From Lachnospiraceae bacterium (lineage in GTDB: Bacteria; Bacillota; Clostridia; Lachnospirales; Lachnospiraceae): a DNA stretch of 48,917 nt. Numbering within the stretch: the first letter of the stretch is position 1; the number at the start of each line of letters is the position of its first letter. A program made the translations under genes and the position numbers. The stretch spans positions 1 to 48,917 of the forward strand of contig JAILRP010000069.1 in NCBI GenBank assembly GCA_024698075.1. The letters run 5' to 3'. Positions 18,693-27,725 of the stretch are shown here, one piece after another. The notes beneath the pieces were generated by a model that worked only from the letters and a program-made list of their open reading frames with translations, ran no database searches and was not told the DNA's origin.

Positions 18693-18720
18693 TTTATAAG
18701 TGACATTAATCAATAGGCAA
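18693..18720 (-). promoter_or_regulatory. Promoter of the leucine-rich surface protein gene
   Basis: On the minus strand TTGCCT (18715-18720) is 16 bases from TATAAA (18693-18698), within an AT-rich stretch about 55 bases upstream of the start codon. Confidence 0.55.
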
Positions 18721-18780
18721 AATTACACATTATTGGAATATTTTATCACACGTTTACATAAAAATCTACCTCAAATTTTA

Positions 18781-18816
18781 AAAAAGTCCCGAGGAAATCA
18801 ACGTTCCTCGGGACTG
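18781..18816 (-). terminator. Rho-independent terminator of the SPFH gene
   Basis: A 12-bp perfect stem (18786-18797 with 18805-18816) with a 7-base loop is followed by a U-rich tract on the minus strand, about 30 bases after the stop codon. Confidence 0.93.
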
Positions 18817-18845
18817 ATAATTTAATGTCAACTATAATATGTAAA

Positions 18846-20132
18846 TCACGGTCTGGGTTTTCCGCATGCGCTGCAGAACTTGCCGGTGTTGACCGCTCCG
18901 CATTCACATGTCCATTCGCCTGCAGGTGCGGGCTTGCCGCAGTTGCTGCAGAACTTGCCGGTATTTACCGTTCCGCATTCGCATTTCCACTCTGCCGCAG
19001 GTACAGGCTGAGGTTTTCCGCAGTTGCTGCAGAACTTGCCGGTGTTGACCGTTCCGCATTCACATTTCCAGCCGCCTTCAGCAGCCGGAGCCGCCTGGGC
19101 CGGAGCTGCCTGAGCCGAAGCCCCTGCCATCTGGTATAACTGTGAAGCGTTCATGCCGCCTGCTCCGGCAGCCATGTTCATTCCTGCGAACGCCATCATA
19201 GGGCCTGTTGATGTATTGCTTGCAGCTGCCTTCATTGCATCTGCCTGAGCTCCTACAAGAGTAGCCGCTCCCATGCTCGGATCGCGCATGACTGCTGCCT
19301 TCTGAAGGTCTCTTATCATCTGCTCCTGGTCTTCGGGTGCAGTCACGGAGCTGACACCGAAGGAAACGATCTTGATGCCGCGGAGATCTCCCCACTTGTT
19401 GGAAAGTACTTCGTTGAGGGCCTGTGACATCTCCTCTGTATGTCCCGGAAGTGCGCTGTATCTGATGCCCATTTCCGAGATCTTCGCAAATGCGGGCTGG
19501 AGAGCGGTAAGAAGCTCACTCTTTAACTGTCCGTCGATTTCCTCCCTCTTATAAGTATCTGTAACATTTCCCGCTACATTCGTGTAGAACAGGATGGGAT
19601 CCTCAACCTTGTACGAATACTCGCCGTGGCAGCGGATCGTGATGTCAACATCAAGCCCGATGTTCTTATCAACCACGCGGAACGGTACCGGATTGGCCGT
19701 ACCGTACTTGTTTCCGGGGATCTCCTTCGTGTTTACATAGTATACACGCTGATCCTTGCCGGTGTCCCCGCCGAATGTGAAACGCTTGCCGATCTGCTTG
19801 AACGTCTCAACGATGGAATCGGAGAGCTTTCCGTAAAAGATGCTGGGCTCTGTTGATGTATCATAAACGAACTCACCGGGCTCGGCACATATGTCGACGA
19901 CCTTGCCCTGCTCAACGATCAGCATGCACTGTCCGTCTGCTACAGCAATGACGGAACCATTGCTGATGATATTGTCTGAACCCTTCGTGTTTGATGAACG
20001 TTTTCCGTCAACCTTCTTAGAACCCTTTGTGACGATCACGTCCGCAGGGATAGCCTCGCAGTAAAAAAACTCTTTCCACTGGTCTGCCATTACTCCTCCC
20101 GCAGCCCCAGCAATTGCCTTGATTAAACCCAT
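18846..20132 (-). CDS. SPFH/Band-7 (YdjI-like, 'virion core protein'-like) protein with three zinc ribbons
   Basis: The 428-residue product begins MGLIKAIAGAAGGVMADQWKEF and has an SPFH-type beta/alpha body to about residue 280. A Gly/Ala/Met-rich linker follows. Three near-identical C4 zinc ribbons end the protein, each reading W-x-C-E-C-G-x-V-N-T-G-K-F-C-S-x-C-G-K-P (starting at residues 355, 382 and 407). This matches the family of Bacillus YdjI, which acts with PspA-type envelope-stress proteins at the membrane. No pspA or ydjGH partner is visible in this window. Start ATG 20132 has a perfect AAGGAGG. It has its own promoter in the end of the subtilase gene, and a strong terminator. Confidence 0.87.
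   Translation of the reverse strand: MGLIKAIAGAAGGVMADQWKEFFYCEAIPADVIVTKGSKKVDGKRSSNTKGSDNIISNGSVIAVADGQCMLIVEQGKVVDICAEPGEFVYDTSTEPSIFYGKLSDSIVETFKQIGKRFTFGGDTGKDQRVYYVNTKEIPGNKYGTANPVPFRVVDKNIGLDVDITIRCHGEYSYKVEDPILFYTNVAGNVTDTYKREEIDGQLKSELLTALQPAFAKISEMGIRYSALPGHTEEMSQALNEVLSNKWGDLRGIKIVSFGVSSVTAPEDQEQMIRDLQKAAVMRDPSMGAATLVGAQADAMKAAASNTSTGPMMAFAGMNMAAGAGGMNASQLYQMAGASAQAAPAQAAPAAEGGWKCECGTVNTGKFCSNCGKPQPVPAAEWKCECGTVNTGKFCSNCGKPAPAGEWTCECGAVNTGKFCSACGKPRP
18849..19070 (-). repeat. Three direct repeats encoding C-terminal zinc ribbons
   Basis: Three copies of a segment of about 60 bases start at 19070, 18989 and 18914 (minus strand; offsets 81 and 75 bases). They are almost identical in DNA as well as protein, which suggests recent duplication or gene conversion. 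Confidence 0.85.
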
Positions 20133-20202
20133 TCTGATAACCTCCTTAGAATCCGGCGGAGCCGGTGATCATACAACGGCAGCAGATGCCGCCAACGTTC
20201 AT

Positions 20203-20231
20203 ATTTTATCACAGAAGCTACTCGACTACAA
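20203..20231 (-). promoter_or_regulatory. Promoter of the SPFH gene
   Basis: On the minus strand TTGTAG (20226-20231) is 17 bases from TAAAAT (20203-20208), which is preceded by TGA to give an extended -10. The -35 lies in the last codons of the subtilase gene. Confidence 0.68.
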
Positions 20232-23200
20232 TCCTAATCCTTTTTGTTACAGAGCTTTTATCACGCATCTTTACTGTCACATAATATGTGCCCGGACTGT
20301 TGGCGGTAAGCGCGATCGTCGAATTCGGCATTCCTTCCTCGCGCGTTACGGATGACCATTTTACGTACAGTCCCTCACCGCTTGAAGATACGGAGGCATA
20401 TGAAGAAGAAAGGGAGGATATGTATGCCCCGGGGGATCTGCCTGCGGCCGCAAGCGACATATAGGCGGTACGGCCGTTCTCGATATGGTCAATGTATTCT
20501 CCGAAGTATTTTCCGTCACTTATTCTCTTCATCCGCTTCCACAGCCCATCTGTCGTTATGGATGTGGTATTTGCATAAGAACCGATGGTTATGCTCGCGG
20601 ACAGCTTTCCGTCGTTGGCAGACCTCGCGGTTATCACCGCCGACTTGCCCTCATCGGACCGCGCGCTCACAACGCCTGCAGCGCTTACGCTGACATATTC
20701 GGGCGCGGAACTCGACCATACGAGTTTATAAGAGTCCGGAGACACTTTCCCATATGCGTCTCCTATCTTAGCGGTAAGCTTCATGCTGCTTCCCTTTACG
20801 AGATGCGTGCATGACCCTCCCGGTACGGACAGTTCGAGATATGCCGGGGGATTGCTCACGGTGACCGAAAGCACGGCTGACTTCTTCCCGTCGACAGTCT
20901 TTACGGCTATCCTGGCTGTTCCTGAGGATGCGCCGGTCGCCGCCACATCAAGGAACAGCTTTCCGTCTCTTTCAGCAAAATCCGCGCTTACAAGCCCGGG
21001 TGCCGGATTTTCAACGATAAGCGAATCAGGGCTGCCTCCTTCGAGCAAAACCTGCGCGCTTGAGCTTGCAGGCGAGCCGTAGGCGTTCCTGACCCTGAAT
21101 ATCTCACACCTGCGCCTGTCAAGCTTTAAGCTCCTGACCGCCGTCCCGTATACTTCTATGTCAATGTCCGAATAGACCGCCTCTCCCGAACTGCTCCTGT
21201 CTGCTGCCTTAGCCCTGACTTTGTATACGCCCGGAACAGCTTTTGACGCGGAAAACAGCCCCGTTGAGGCACCGATCGTTGCCGATGTCAGGGTGCCCGC
21301 TCCATCGGGCCGGCCGATGATCGACCATTTTACCGCTTTATTATATGTATCTTCAGGCATCACCTTCGCGGAGAGCTTCATGCCCATTCCGGCCGGGACC
21401 CTCGCATTCTCGACATTTCCCGAGGGAACACTTATCCGGACCTCTTCGGGAAGCTGCCTGACCGTGACAGCTATCGTGCAGGTTCTGTTCGTCCCGTCCG
21501 CGGAAACTCCTTTAACAGTGGCGGATCCCGCGTGGATGCCGCTGACCGTAAGCGTATTTCCGTCTATATCCGCCGCGGCAATTCCCGGATCCGATACAGA
21601 CCATACGCTGTAGTCTTCAGCGGGCTCCGCATGGTTTTTTCGGTTTTCCGTGACACGAAGCTTCACGGAAACGCTGACGGACCTGCCCGCCCAGACCGTA
21701 ACGTTCTTTTTGGATGTCGTTATCGAGCTTACCGTCTTAGAGGGCGCGTCAACGGTTACCGAAAATACTTTCTCGATGTCGCCTGCCCTTGCGGTTATCT
21801 CATATTCTCCCGGAACCGCATTTTTGTCGGCATATGCACGGTTTCCCCTGACGGTGAGCCCCGACAGTTCATGCACACCTTCGGGATATCCAGTGATCTT
21901 ATAGGTGACGGCATTGTCAGGCGCATAGTCCGGAATGACTTTCGAAGTGAATGAGAGCGAGCTTTTGGGACATACGTTAAAGAGCCCGGTATCCGTGCTT
22001 ATATCGATATCGGAAACTTTGGGTTCGAGTATGTATCTGTATGTGCCCTGGCCGCTCACCGCTCCGTTTGAAGGATTGACGGCGACCGTATTGATCACGG
22101 TCGTCCTCTGCCCTGCCACGGTGATCCGCTCGGCGGGGTCATAACGCGTGGCGTTTGCGGAAGGTGTGCCGCCGCTGAAAGTGACTTTTTTACCGTCTGT
22201 AGAATAGAATATCAGGTCTGCATGGGCCGAACCGGAATTCTCCGTATAAAGGCCAACGGTTATCTCCTCTTCCGGATATGTGCCGGGCTTAGTGTCAGGG
22301 AAAGGTTCCGAAGGGACCGAAGAGGACGTGTCAAGCCCGAGGGCGGCACCGACCGAAGGTATCCCGCATCCGACACCCGATGCTTTCCGGCAGCTCCTGT
22401 CAAGCAGCCTCAGGATCTCATCGACCCGGCTGCTCCCTTCTCCCGTTATCTTCCCGGAACTCAGCATGACGGCAATCACCCCGCTGATGACCGGTGCGGA
22501 AAAAGATGTTCCGTCGATGACGGAATAGCCTGATTTTGAAGGAGCTGAGACCTTGTATCCGGGCGAACCGTATCTTACGGAAAATCCGTAATTTGAAAAT
22601 GACGCTCTCTCATCCGAACGGTTCGTTGCGGCAACCGAAATGGCTCCCGGATATGATGCAGGGTACATGGCCGCCATCGTGCCGTCATTTCCCGCAGAGC
22701 ACACGACCGCCACGCCGCTTTGGTATGCGGACCATACGCTCTTTGCATAATACTCAACGTAGTGTGCGCCTCCAAGGCTCATGTTGATGACATCTGCGCC
22801 ATATATCTCGACCGCCCTGTTTACGGCGACTGACTCCGCATAGGTGCTTATGCTTCCGTCCTTATCCACTTTTATCATGTACATGCTGCATTCGGGTGCT
22901 ATTCCGGCTCCGCCTTTACCGTTGCCGGCCGTTCCGCCGATGAGGCCTGACACCGAAGTGCCGTGCGCCTTTTCCTCGACCGCGTCGGCCGTTACCACGT
23001 ATGACGTTTCTTCATCGTCAGGAACTATCCTTTCGGCGCCCGTCCACGCAACATCCTCATGTTCGGTCCTGCCCGAGTCTATTACGGCAACGGTCACCCC
23101 CTGGCCCTTGTATCCCGCGCGCCATGCACTGTTGACATCCATTGTTTCAATGTGCCACTGATACCTTGAACTTTCCCTTGAAAGCATCGGGTCGTCATAT

Positions 23201-23805
23201 TCATATGAAAAATCAGTGAATTCGCTGTAGTCTTCACCTATATCAAAAAACTCATCATAATAATTGGGCCATGCCGCAGGAAGCATCACATGCTCATCAG
23301 CCGAAACAGCGGCTGCGATGCATACCATATCGGTGCCGTATTCCTCCATGGCCTCGGCAGCCGGCTCCATCTTAAGGAGAGCCATCCCGTACTGGTACGA
23401 AACAAGGCTGGCGTTGAAAGCGTCGGCATAAGAGAGTGCCTCTTCTTCATCCTCCGCCATTACGACTATCTCGTTCTCGGCATAGTCCCGCCCCTCATCG
23501 CACTCTTCCAGATCGTCGATATGCTCTGCAAGGTTCTGCTTGGACTCGAGCTGTCCGGCCGTCAGGAAGCCGTCCCCTTCGGGAATGCTGAATCCCGCCG
23601 CTTCCATCATGCGTTCTGCGCCGTAAGCCTCATCTTCCCCACCGGATGAGGCATCATCCTCATATCCGGCTTCTTCATATCCGGCATCATCCTCATATCC
23701 GTCATCGCCCGCCTCGTAGGCATATGCCGGGACATATGAGGCCAGCGCCATTATCAGAAATATGGGAAGTATCCTGTTTTTTATCATCTTTGCTGCTTTC
23801 TTCAT
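20218..23805 (-). CDS. Secreted subtilisin-like serine protease (S8) with Ig-like C-terminal repeats
   Basis: The 1195-residue product has a signal peptide (MKKAAKMIKNRILPIFLIMALASY...). A low-complexity acidic/Tyr stretch follows, then a propeptide-like region containing YAENEIVVMAEDEEEAL. The S8 catalytic domain spans about residues 215-470: Asp243 in VAVIDSGRTE, His281 in AHGTSVSGLIGG, oxyanion Asn373 in SAGNDG and Ser434 in GTSFSAPVISG. The C-terminal 700 residues are beta-rich Big2-type Ig-like repeats, ending without LPxTG. It is probably exported and cleaves extracellular or surface proteins. I chose ATG 23805, which has GGAGATG just upstream and starts the signal peptide; an upstream frame extension to 23847 has no such support. 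Confidence 0.93.
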   Translation of the reverse strand: MKKAAKMIKNRILPIFLIMALASYVPAYAYEAGDDGYEDDAGYEEAGYEDDASSGGEDEAYGAERMMEAAGFSIPEGDGFLTAGQLESKQNLAEHIDDLEECDEGRDYAENEIVVMAEDEEEALSYADAFNASLVSYQYGMALLKMEPAAEAMEEYGTDMVCIAAAVSADEHVMLPAAWPNYYDEFFDIGEDYSEFTDFSYEYDDPMLSRESSRYQWHIETMDVNSAWRAGYKGQGVTVAVIDSGRTEHEDVAWTGAERIVPDDEETSYVVTADAVEEKAHGTSVSGLIGGTAGNGKGGAGIAPECSMYMIKVDKDGSISTYAESVAVNRAVEIYGADVINMSLGGAHYVEYYAKSVWSAYQSGVAVVCSAGNDGTMAAMYPASYPGAISVAATNRSDERASFSNYGFSVRYGSPGYKVSAPSKSGYSVIDGTSFSAPVISGVIAVMLSSGKITGEGSSRVDEILRLLDRSCRKASGVGCGIPSVGAALGLDTSSSVPSEPFPDTKPGTYPEEEITVGLYTENSGSAHADLIFYSTDGKKVTFSGGTPSANATRYDPAERITVAGQRTTVINTVAVNPSNGAVSGQGTYRYILEPKVSDIDISTDTGLFNVCPKSSLSFTSKVIPDYAPDNAVTYKITGYPEGVHELSGLTVRGNRAYADKNAVPGEYEITARAGDIEKVFSVTVDAPSKTVSSITTSKKNVTVWAGRSVSVSVKLRVTENRKNHAEPAEDYSVWSVSDPGIAAADIDGNTLTVSGIHAGSATVKGVSADGTNRTCTIAVTVRQLPEEVRISVPSGNVENARVPAGMGMKLSAKVMPEDTYNKAVKWSIIGRPDGAGTLTSATIGASTGLFSASKAVPGVYKVRAKAADRSSSGEAVYSDIDIEVYGTAVRSLKLDRRRCEIFRVRNAYGSPASSSAQVLLEGGSPDSLIVENPAPGLVSADFAERDGKLFLDVAATGASSGTARIAVKTVDGKKSAVLSVTVSNPPAYLELSVPGGSCTHLVKGSSMKLTAKIGDAYGKVSPDSYKLVWSSSAPEYVSVSAAGVVSARSDEGKSAVITARSANDGKLSASITIGSYANTTSITTDGLWKRMKRISDGKYFGEYIDHIENGRTAYMSLAAAGRSPGAYISSLSSSYASVSSSGEGLYVKWSSVTREEGMPNSTIALTANSPGTYYVTVKMRDKSSVTKRIRIVVE

Positions 23806-23956
23806 AACATCTCCAAAAAAACACCTATAATAAGAATATATCGGCATATCCGGGCCGTGTCATTACATATTGATGAGAATATGCACGCAGTATGCCATCC
23901 GTGGATCACATATGGGTTTTTTCCCTGATTTTCACCCAAACGGCGTGCATTTGTGG

Positions 23957-23962
23957 TATTAT
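23957..23962 (+). promoter_or_regulatory. Extended -10 promoter of the diguanylate cyclase gene
   Basis: TGTGG-TATTAT gives an extended -10 just 21 bases before the start codon, so the leader would be about 15 bases and carry only the AGGAGGG site. No good -35 is seen. Confidence 0.5.
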
Positions 23963-23983
23963 AACATATTTAGGAGGGAAAAA

Positions 23984-25999
23984 ATGTACTATTCCAGTTT
24001 CGGTATCCTGGCGCTGATACATCATCTGATAATAAACTATGACATACTGAAGAACGGAAGGAGTGCGCCTGCAACGGGGCCCCAGTACAGGTACAGGCAG
24101 TTCCTCAATGCCATTCTCGTTTTTTATGTGGCCGATCTTCTGTGGGGTTTTCTGGTCGAATGGAGGCTTTATGTCCTTGCATATGCCGATACGGCCATAT
24201 TCTTCATAGCAATGGCTTTGTCCGTCCTTCTGTGGACACGCTTTGTCGTCGCATACCTCGGCAAGGACGGGGTCCGCGCAAGGGCTTTTCTGGCCGCGGG
24301 ATGGGGGATCTTCTTCTTTGTCATCGTGTGCCTTATCGGAAACTTCTTCTATCCGGTCATATTCGAGTTCAGCAAAGACACCGAATATACACCCGGCCCG
24401 GGAAGATATATTCTGCTCATCTCGCAGCTGATCCTTTTCTTTATGGTATCGGTTTACTCACTCATCGTCACGATAAAGGCCGAAGGCAGGGACAGGATCC
24501 ATTACAGGGTCGTCTGCGTTTCAGGCGCGGTGATGGCGGTCTTCATAATCCTTCAGTCTTTTGACGCTTTTGCTCCCTTCTATACGATCGGAGTATTCTT
24601 TGCGAACTGCCTGATACACGTTTTTGTCGAAGAAGACGAGAAGCGCGAGCAGGACAGGATCACCGCCGATGCCCAGAAGGAGAAGGAGCGGTATACACAG
24701 ATCTCCGGAAGCCTTGCCGAAGATTACGAGGCTATCTACTACATCAACATTGAGACCGGACGGTTCATGGAGATATCTGCAAGCGAAAAGTACCGTTCAA
24801 TGAACGTTCCGCAGGAAGGCAGGGATTTTTACAGTGAGACGCGGGAGAACGCGCGCCGGTACGCGCATCCCGATGACCGGGACTTCGCCGAGAGCTTGTA
24901 CTACAAGGATACGATGCTGAGAAACCTTCAGGGAAAGAAGTCCTACTCCTACAAATACAGGATAATGGTCGGTGACGAGGCAAGGTATTACAGGTTTGTC
25001 GTGATGCTGTCGGAAGACCGGAAGCACTTTGTCCTGTGCGACAAGGACATCCAGGATACCATGACGGACGAGACCGGCCTCATGGAAAAAGAAAAGACGC
25101 ACATCACGTTCAGCCGCATAGCCGAAAGCCTCGCCTCGAACTATGACGTGATCTTCTATGTGAACATCGATACCGGTTCTTATACCGGATACTCGTCACA
25201 GGATATATACGGCGGGCTTCAGGTCCAGAAATCCGGGGATGATTTCTTCAGTGATACCGTAAAAAGCCTTTCACAGGGCATCCATCCGCAGGACAGGGAG
25301 CGCATGATATCCGTCATCGACAGGGACTACCTTATCTCCTCCCTCGAGGGGCGCAAGCAGGTTGATTTCGAATACCGCCTGATAGTCGATGACAGGTCAG
25401 AGCACACGAGGCTTTCAGCCCGAAAATCAAGTGACGGGCAGCATCTTATCATCGGAATCGAGAATATCGATGAAGAAGTCCGCAAGGAAAAAGAGCATCT
25501 TCACGCCCTCAATACCGAAAAAGAGCTCGCAAGGCGTGATGAACTTACCGGAACGAGGAACAAGACCGCTTTTACGGAGCTTGAGCAGTCTGTCCAGACG
25601 AGCATGGATCAGGGAATGGACCACCGTCCGTTTGCGATCGCCGTCTGCGACATCAACGACCTCAAGAAGGTCAACGATACAAAGGGACATAAGGCCGGCG
25701 ACGAACATATCAGGGCGTCCGCCAAGATACTGTGCGACATATTCGACCACAGTCCCGTATTCCGCATAGGCGGGGATGAATTTGCCATTTTCCTGAGCGG
25801 GGATGATTTTGAATCAAGAAATGACCTTATAGAAAAACTCCACGGGATTTCCGAGGAGAACAGAAAAGGCCGCAGGGGGCCCGTCATCGCGGTCGGGATG
25901 TCTGAATACGATCCCAAAAATGATTCCGATGTGACGGCCATATTCGACCGTGCAGACCATCTGATGTATGAAGACAAGCGCAGGCTTAAAGGCGCATAG
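23984..25999 (+). CDS. Membrane-bound GGDEF diguanylate cyclase with duplicated sensor-like domain
   Basis: The 671-residue product has about six to seven membrane helices in the first 210 residues. Two similar 120-residue PAS-like units follow: one with SLAEDYEAIYYINIETGRF, the other with SLASNYDVIFYVNIDTGSY, each ending in a K/E-rich linker. The C-terminal GGDEF domain (about residues 505-668) begins RDELTGTRNKTAF and carries an intact GGDEF motif in VFRIGGDEFAIF, so cyclase activity is expected (two GTP to cyclic di-GMP). I see no RxxD inhibitory site immediately upstream of the motif. ATG 23984 has a strong AGGAGGG at 6 bases. It ends 4 bases from the stop of the convergent TPR gene, with no terminator between. 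Confidence 0.9.
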   Translation: MYYSSFGILALIHHLIINYDILKNGRSAPATGPQYRYRQFLNAILVFYVADLLWGFLVEWRLYVLAYADTAIFFIAMALSVLLWTRFVVAYLGKDGVRARAFLAAGWGIFFFVIVCLIGNFFYPVIFEFSKDTEYTPGPGRYILLISQLILFFMVSVYSLIVTIKAEGRDRIHYRVVCVSGAVMAVFIILQSFDAFAPFYTIGVFFANCLIHVFVEEDEKREQDRITADAQKEKERYTQISGSLAEDYEAIYYINIETGRFMEISASEKYRSMNVPQEGRDFYSETRENARRYAHPDDRDFAESLYYKDTMLRNLQGKKSYSYKYRIMVGDEARYYRFVVMLSEDRKHFVLCDKDIQDTMTDETGLMEKEKTHITFSRIAESLASNYDVIFYVNIDTGSYTGYSSQDIYGGLQVQKSGDDFFSDTVKSLSQGIHPQDRERMISVIDRDYLISSLEGRKQVDFEYRLIVDDRSEHTRLSARKSSDGQHLIIGIENIDEEVRKEKEHLHALNTEKELARRDELTGTRNKTAFTELEQSVQTSMDQGMDHRPFAIAVCDINDLKKVNDTKGHKAGDEHIRASAKILCDIFDHSPVFRIGGDEFAIFLSGDDFESRNDLIEKLHGISEENRKGRRGPVIAVGMSEYDPKNDSDVTAIFDRADHLMYEDKRRLKGA

Positions 26000-26003
26000 G
26001 CTT

Positions 26004-27602
26004 TCAGCCCTCCCTGTGCTTTCCGAAAAGCCTTGAGAAGAATCCTTCTCCCGCATCCCTGCTCTCACGCAGGATGCTCCTCAGCTCATATCTCGAATCA
26101 TCGATGCAGTCCTTCTCATATATCCTGTAGGCTCGCATCAGCTTCCTGTCCTTGAGAAGGCTGTTGTATTCCCTGTCATACTGAGCATAGTACGGATCCA
26201 TGCGTCCCCTGACGAGCTTTCTGAAACGGACGTCGCTTTCGAAATCCTCAGCAACGATATGCGTATGCTGGTACAGTATGAGAAAATCCTCAATGCGGTA
26301 GACGATCCCGAACCTTCCGGGATCGCATTTATCCAGGGCCTCAATGGATTTGCCGGGCTCGTCAAAGAAGCAGTAGAGCTTTGCAAGCTGCAGATGTATC
26401 CACGTGTAAAAATCGGAATTCTCATCCGCCTGTGCAGCAAGGCGGCAGTACATTTCGAACGCCTTCTGGTATTCACCCGTCAGATAGAAGTCAAGCGCGA
26501 CAGACAGCCGCTCATTGACCGACAGGGCCGACTGTTCCGCACCCTTCTTCGGCTCCGACAGCATGAATCCCTCATACTGCTTGTGTATTTCCTGCTCCCT
26601 CTCCTCGGGCTTTTCATATACCTCGAGAAGCTCATCTATCTCATCCGCACCTGCCGGGAGGCTGTTCCTGAACTCGGCATATTTCTTTTTCCCCATATCC
26701 AGGCAGGTGGCCTCATACTCGGCAAAAACCTCGGAAACGCTTGCCTTGGCAGCGGCAACCGCCTGCCTGTGCGTGTCCGCGAACTCGATGTCGATCAGGC
26801 TGTGGTAGTATATCCTCAGGTGCCTGTCATATTTCTTCATCTTCTCATCGATGAGCGCATGGCCGAGATGAAGGTAAAAATCATTCTCATCCTCGATGAA
26901 TTCAAGGTTCACCCTGTAATACAGCATTACCGCACGTTCGTAATTGCCCATGAAGTAATACGTTTCGGCAAGGGTGAAGACCGTCTGGGTATAAATCGGA
27001 AGCCTGTGGTCAACGTAGCGGACGACTTTCTCGAGCCTTACCGCGGCCTCCTCATATCTGTCGAGCTTCCTGAAATAAAGCGCCTCGCTGATGAGCCGGG
27101 AAATGCCCGCGTCATCCATGCGGTTCTCATCTATGTCCATGATCATGCCGACCGCCTGCTCGAACGTGAACTCATCGCCTTCGGTGACTTCTGCCCGGAA
27201 GATCGACATTCCCGAGCTGTCGGCAAATATCCGCAGGTCATATCCCGCGAGCATCTGGTTGACCTGCTCGAACTCCATCGCAAAGTATTCGTCGGAGATG
27301 TTCGCATCAAGCTGCATCCATTTGCGGTATGCATCATTGATCAGCCTGATCAGCACCGCCTCGGCCGAATCCTCCGCGAACCACATCACCGTCTCGCTCT
27401 CGATATCCCAGTTCCTGATGGGGCTGTCCTTCTTGACTTCTTTGGTCAATATGTCCAGGCGCACCGAATGGTCCACCCCGAGAAGAATAAGGGAATCCCC
27501 GTCAAATACATACTTTGCACATGATCCGTATGTCTGGTCAATGGCCGATATGGTCTGGAAAAGGCGTATATCAAGTTGTCTGTAGAGTTCAAAGAAGATC
27601 AT
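26004..27602 (-). CDS. Tetratricopeptide-like repeat protein of unknown function
   Basis: The 532-residue product is soluble and mostly helical. The N-terminal 170 residues are a mixed domain I do not recognise (YVFDGDSLILLGVDHSVRLDI). TPR-like helical pairs follow, for example SEALYFRKLDRYEEAAVRLEK, ETYYFMGNYERAVMLYYR and later ALDFYLTGEYQKAFEMYCRLA. The basic end reads FFSRLFGKHREG. I chose ATG 27602, which sits 7 bases after a good -10 box and may be translated from a leaderless transcript. A TTG at 27638 in the same frame is possible but lies inside the promoter. No partner is certain; the nearby DUF5716/5717 cluster also contains a TPR protein. Function not assigned. Confidence 0.72.
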   Translation of the reverse strand: MIFFELYRQLDIRLFQTISAIDQTYGSCAKYVFDGDSLILLGVDHSVRLDILTKEVKKDSPIRNWDIESETVMWFAEDSAEAVLIRLINDAYRKWMQLDANISDEYFAMEFEQVNQMLAGYDLRIFADSSGMSIFRAEVTEGDEFTFEQAVGMIMDIDENRMDDAGISRLISEALYFRKLDRYEEAAVRLEKVVRYVDHRLPIYTQTVFTLAETYYFMGNYERAVMLYYRVNLEFIEDENDFYLHLGHALIDEKMKKYDRHLRIYYHSLIDIEFADTHRQAVAAAKASVSEVFAEYEATCLDMGKKKYAEFRNSLPAGADEIDELLEVYEKPEEREQEIHKQYEGFMLSEPKKGAEQSALSVNERLSVALDFYLTGEYQKAFEMYCRLAAQADENSDFYTWIHLQLAKLYCFFDEPGKSIEALDKCDPGRFGIVYRIEDFLILYQHTHIVAEDFESDVRFRKLVRGRMDPYYAQYDREYNSLLKDRKLMRAYRIYEKDCIDDSRYELRSILRESRDAGEGFFSRLFGKHREG

Positions 27603-27609
27603 ATAGATA

Positions 27610-27638
27610 ATAATATAGCCAATGTATTCCAAAATCAA
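27610..27638 (-). promoter_or_regulatory. Promoter giving a possibly leaderless TPR transcript
   Basis: On the minus strand TTGATT (27633-27638) is 17 bases from TATTAT (27610-27615). Seven bases separate the -10 from the A of ATG 27602, so the predicted start of transcription coincides with the start codon. No Shine-Dalgarno is seen. Confidence 0.55.
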
Positions 27639-27649
27639 CAGGAATTAAT

Positions 27650-27655
27650 TATAAT
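27650..27655 (+). promoter_or_regulatory. Candidate -10 of the small membrane protein gene
   Basis: A perfect TATAAT lies about 71 bases upstream of the plus-strand start at 27726, with only a weak -35 (TTCCAA, 27628-27633). It overlaps the divergent TPR promoter. The leader contains a 7-bp hairpin (27675-27681 with 27685-27691). Confidence 0.4.
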
Positions 27656-27725
27656 GGGTACTGTATGGCGGTTTCTTCAGGATGCCTGAAGTATTGTTGT
27701 GGTCTCATAAGATCAGGGGGAAGAT

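Noticed and set aside
18849-19070. CRISPR array
   Set aside because: The repeats are in frame and encode zinc ribbons; spacers are coding and similar to each other.
20177-20191. Terminator between the subtilase and SPFH genes
   Set aside because: The 5-bp hairpin CGGCA/TGCCG has no U tract on either strand.
26259-27524. Plus-strand open frame of 421 codons opposite the TPR gene
   Set aside because: Exact shadow of a helical protein gene; no RBS, promoter or family features.
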